A DNA stretch of 64,000 bases from contig NZ_JABBYG020000009.1 of NCBI RefSeq assembly GCF_012935325.2, forward strand, positions 62,001 to 126,000. The letters run 5' to 3'. Below, piece after piece: positions 63,761 through 64,000 of this stretch. The position numbers and the translations under genes were made by a program. The notes under the pieces were generated by a model. It did no database searches, was not told the origin of the DNA, and worked only from the letters and a program-made list of their open reading frames with translations. The DNA is from Paenibacillus sp. PL91. Its GTDB lineage: Bacteria > Bacillota > Bacilli > Paenibacillales > Paenibacillaceae. Within the stretch, counting starts at the first letter, position 1; each line of letters begins with the position of its first letter.

Positions 63761-64000
63761 GTGTAAGGTCTCCATTCGTTTGTTTTAAAGTAAGATAAAC
63801 GAATTAGGCACACAACAAATACGCCAAGGCCCGCTATTCAATTATAGGGGCGAGGAGCATTGCTCTGCACCTCGCCTTAACGTAAACGCATGGATTGAAT
63901 AAGCATTTGGACAAACCTCGCATTCGAATTAAATTTAAGCTGGCTGAGCCGCAAGCGGCCTTTGGAGCCTGAAAGCGATAACCATGCTTTAATTTAAACT
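63761..64000. other. Window end without a recognisable gene
   Basis: After the MFS start region, the last 240 bases show no convincing open frame with a ribosome site; a weak GC-rich inverted pair (GAGCCGCAAGCGGC) is near 63947. Confidence 0.5.

Overview
The window looks like a chromosomal segment of a Paenibacillus-type member of the Bacillales. The signs are strong AGGAGG ribosome sites with frequent TTG/GTG starts, a Gram-positive Flp/Tad pilus locus without a secretin, LplB/YtcP-type sugar permeases with a YesM/YesN regulator pair and no dedicated ATPase, the bacillithiol pair yojF-bshB2, an asb (petrobactin-type) operon in Bacillus gene order, and B. subtilis-like Fur/PerR/TnrA operators. 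This is inference from gene content; no marker gene (rRNA, gyrB) is present. No tRNA, rRNA, CRISPR array or intact transposase was seen.

Layout. 1-10.1 kb: end of a tight Flp/Tad pilus operon (CpaE fragment, CpaF, TadB, TadC, pilin, three pseudopilin-like products, prepilin peptidase, FHA protein). 10.1-16.9 kb: housekeeping genes (epimerase, lipoprotein, DUF2621, endonuclease IV with a C-terminal extension, purU, tkt, ppnP). 17-25.6 kb: carbohydrate uptake and sensing operon ending in a GH43 enzyme with a trefoil domain. 25.8-30.3 kb: DUF420 protein, then a compact Tat island in which a TnrA/GlnR-like regulator and tatC diverge from a Tat-targeted flavin amine oxidase, an exported RidA-like protein and tatA. 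Two TnrA/GlnR-type boxes lie in the divergent gap. 30.3-33.4 kb: dehydrogenase, pgi, yvyE. 33.6-37.5 kb: sulfate transporter cysTWA-sbp. 37.7-41.98 kb: DinB protein, yojF-bshB2, acyl-CoA-dehydrogenase-like enzyme, a diverged direct repeat, a 53-residue membrane protein and a flavodoxin-like oxidoreductase.

42-46.7 kb is accessory in character. It has an apparent transposase remnant, hairpins, and a G+C-rich two-gene module: a 694-residue membrane protein with a PrsW-like protease region and a C-terminal PD-(D/E)XK-like nuclease, followed by a small acidic probable immunity protein. A decayed gene and a frameshifted flavin monooxygenase follow. 47-51.3 kb: two GyrI-like proteins, a small coiled-coil protein, a class A penicillin-binding protein with a charged repeat tail, and a four-helix transporter half. 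51.5-58.9 kb: asbABCDEF under a promoter with a Fur box in its spacer. 59-64 kb: small enzymes, an SDR lacking its catalytic residues, type-B L31 divergent from fur (with Fur/Zur-like and PerR-like boxes between), an SRPBCC protein and a twice-frameshifted MFS gene.

The strongest candidate for a new system is the Tat/amine oxidase/RidA island, readable as an extracellular nitrogen-scavenging unit that carries its own export machinery. The second is the PrsW-nuclease/immunity pair.
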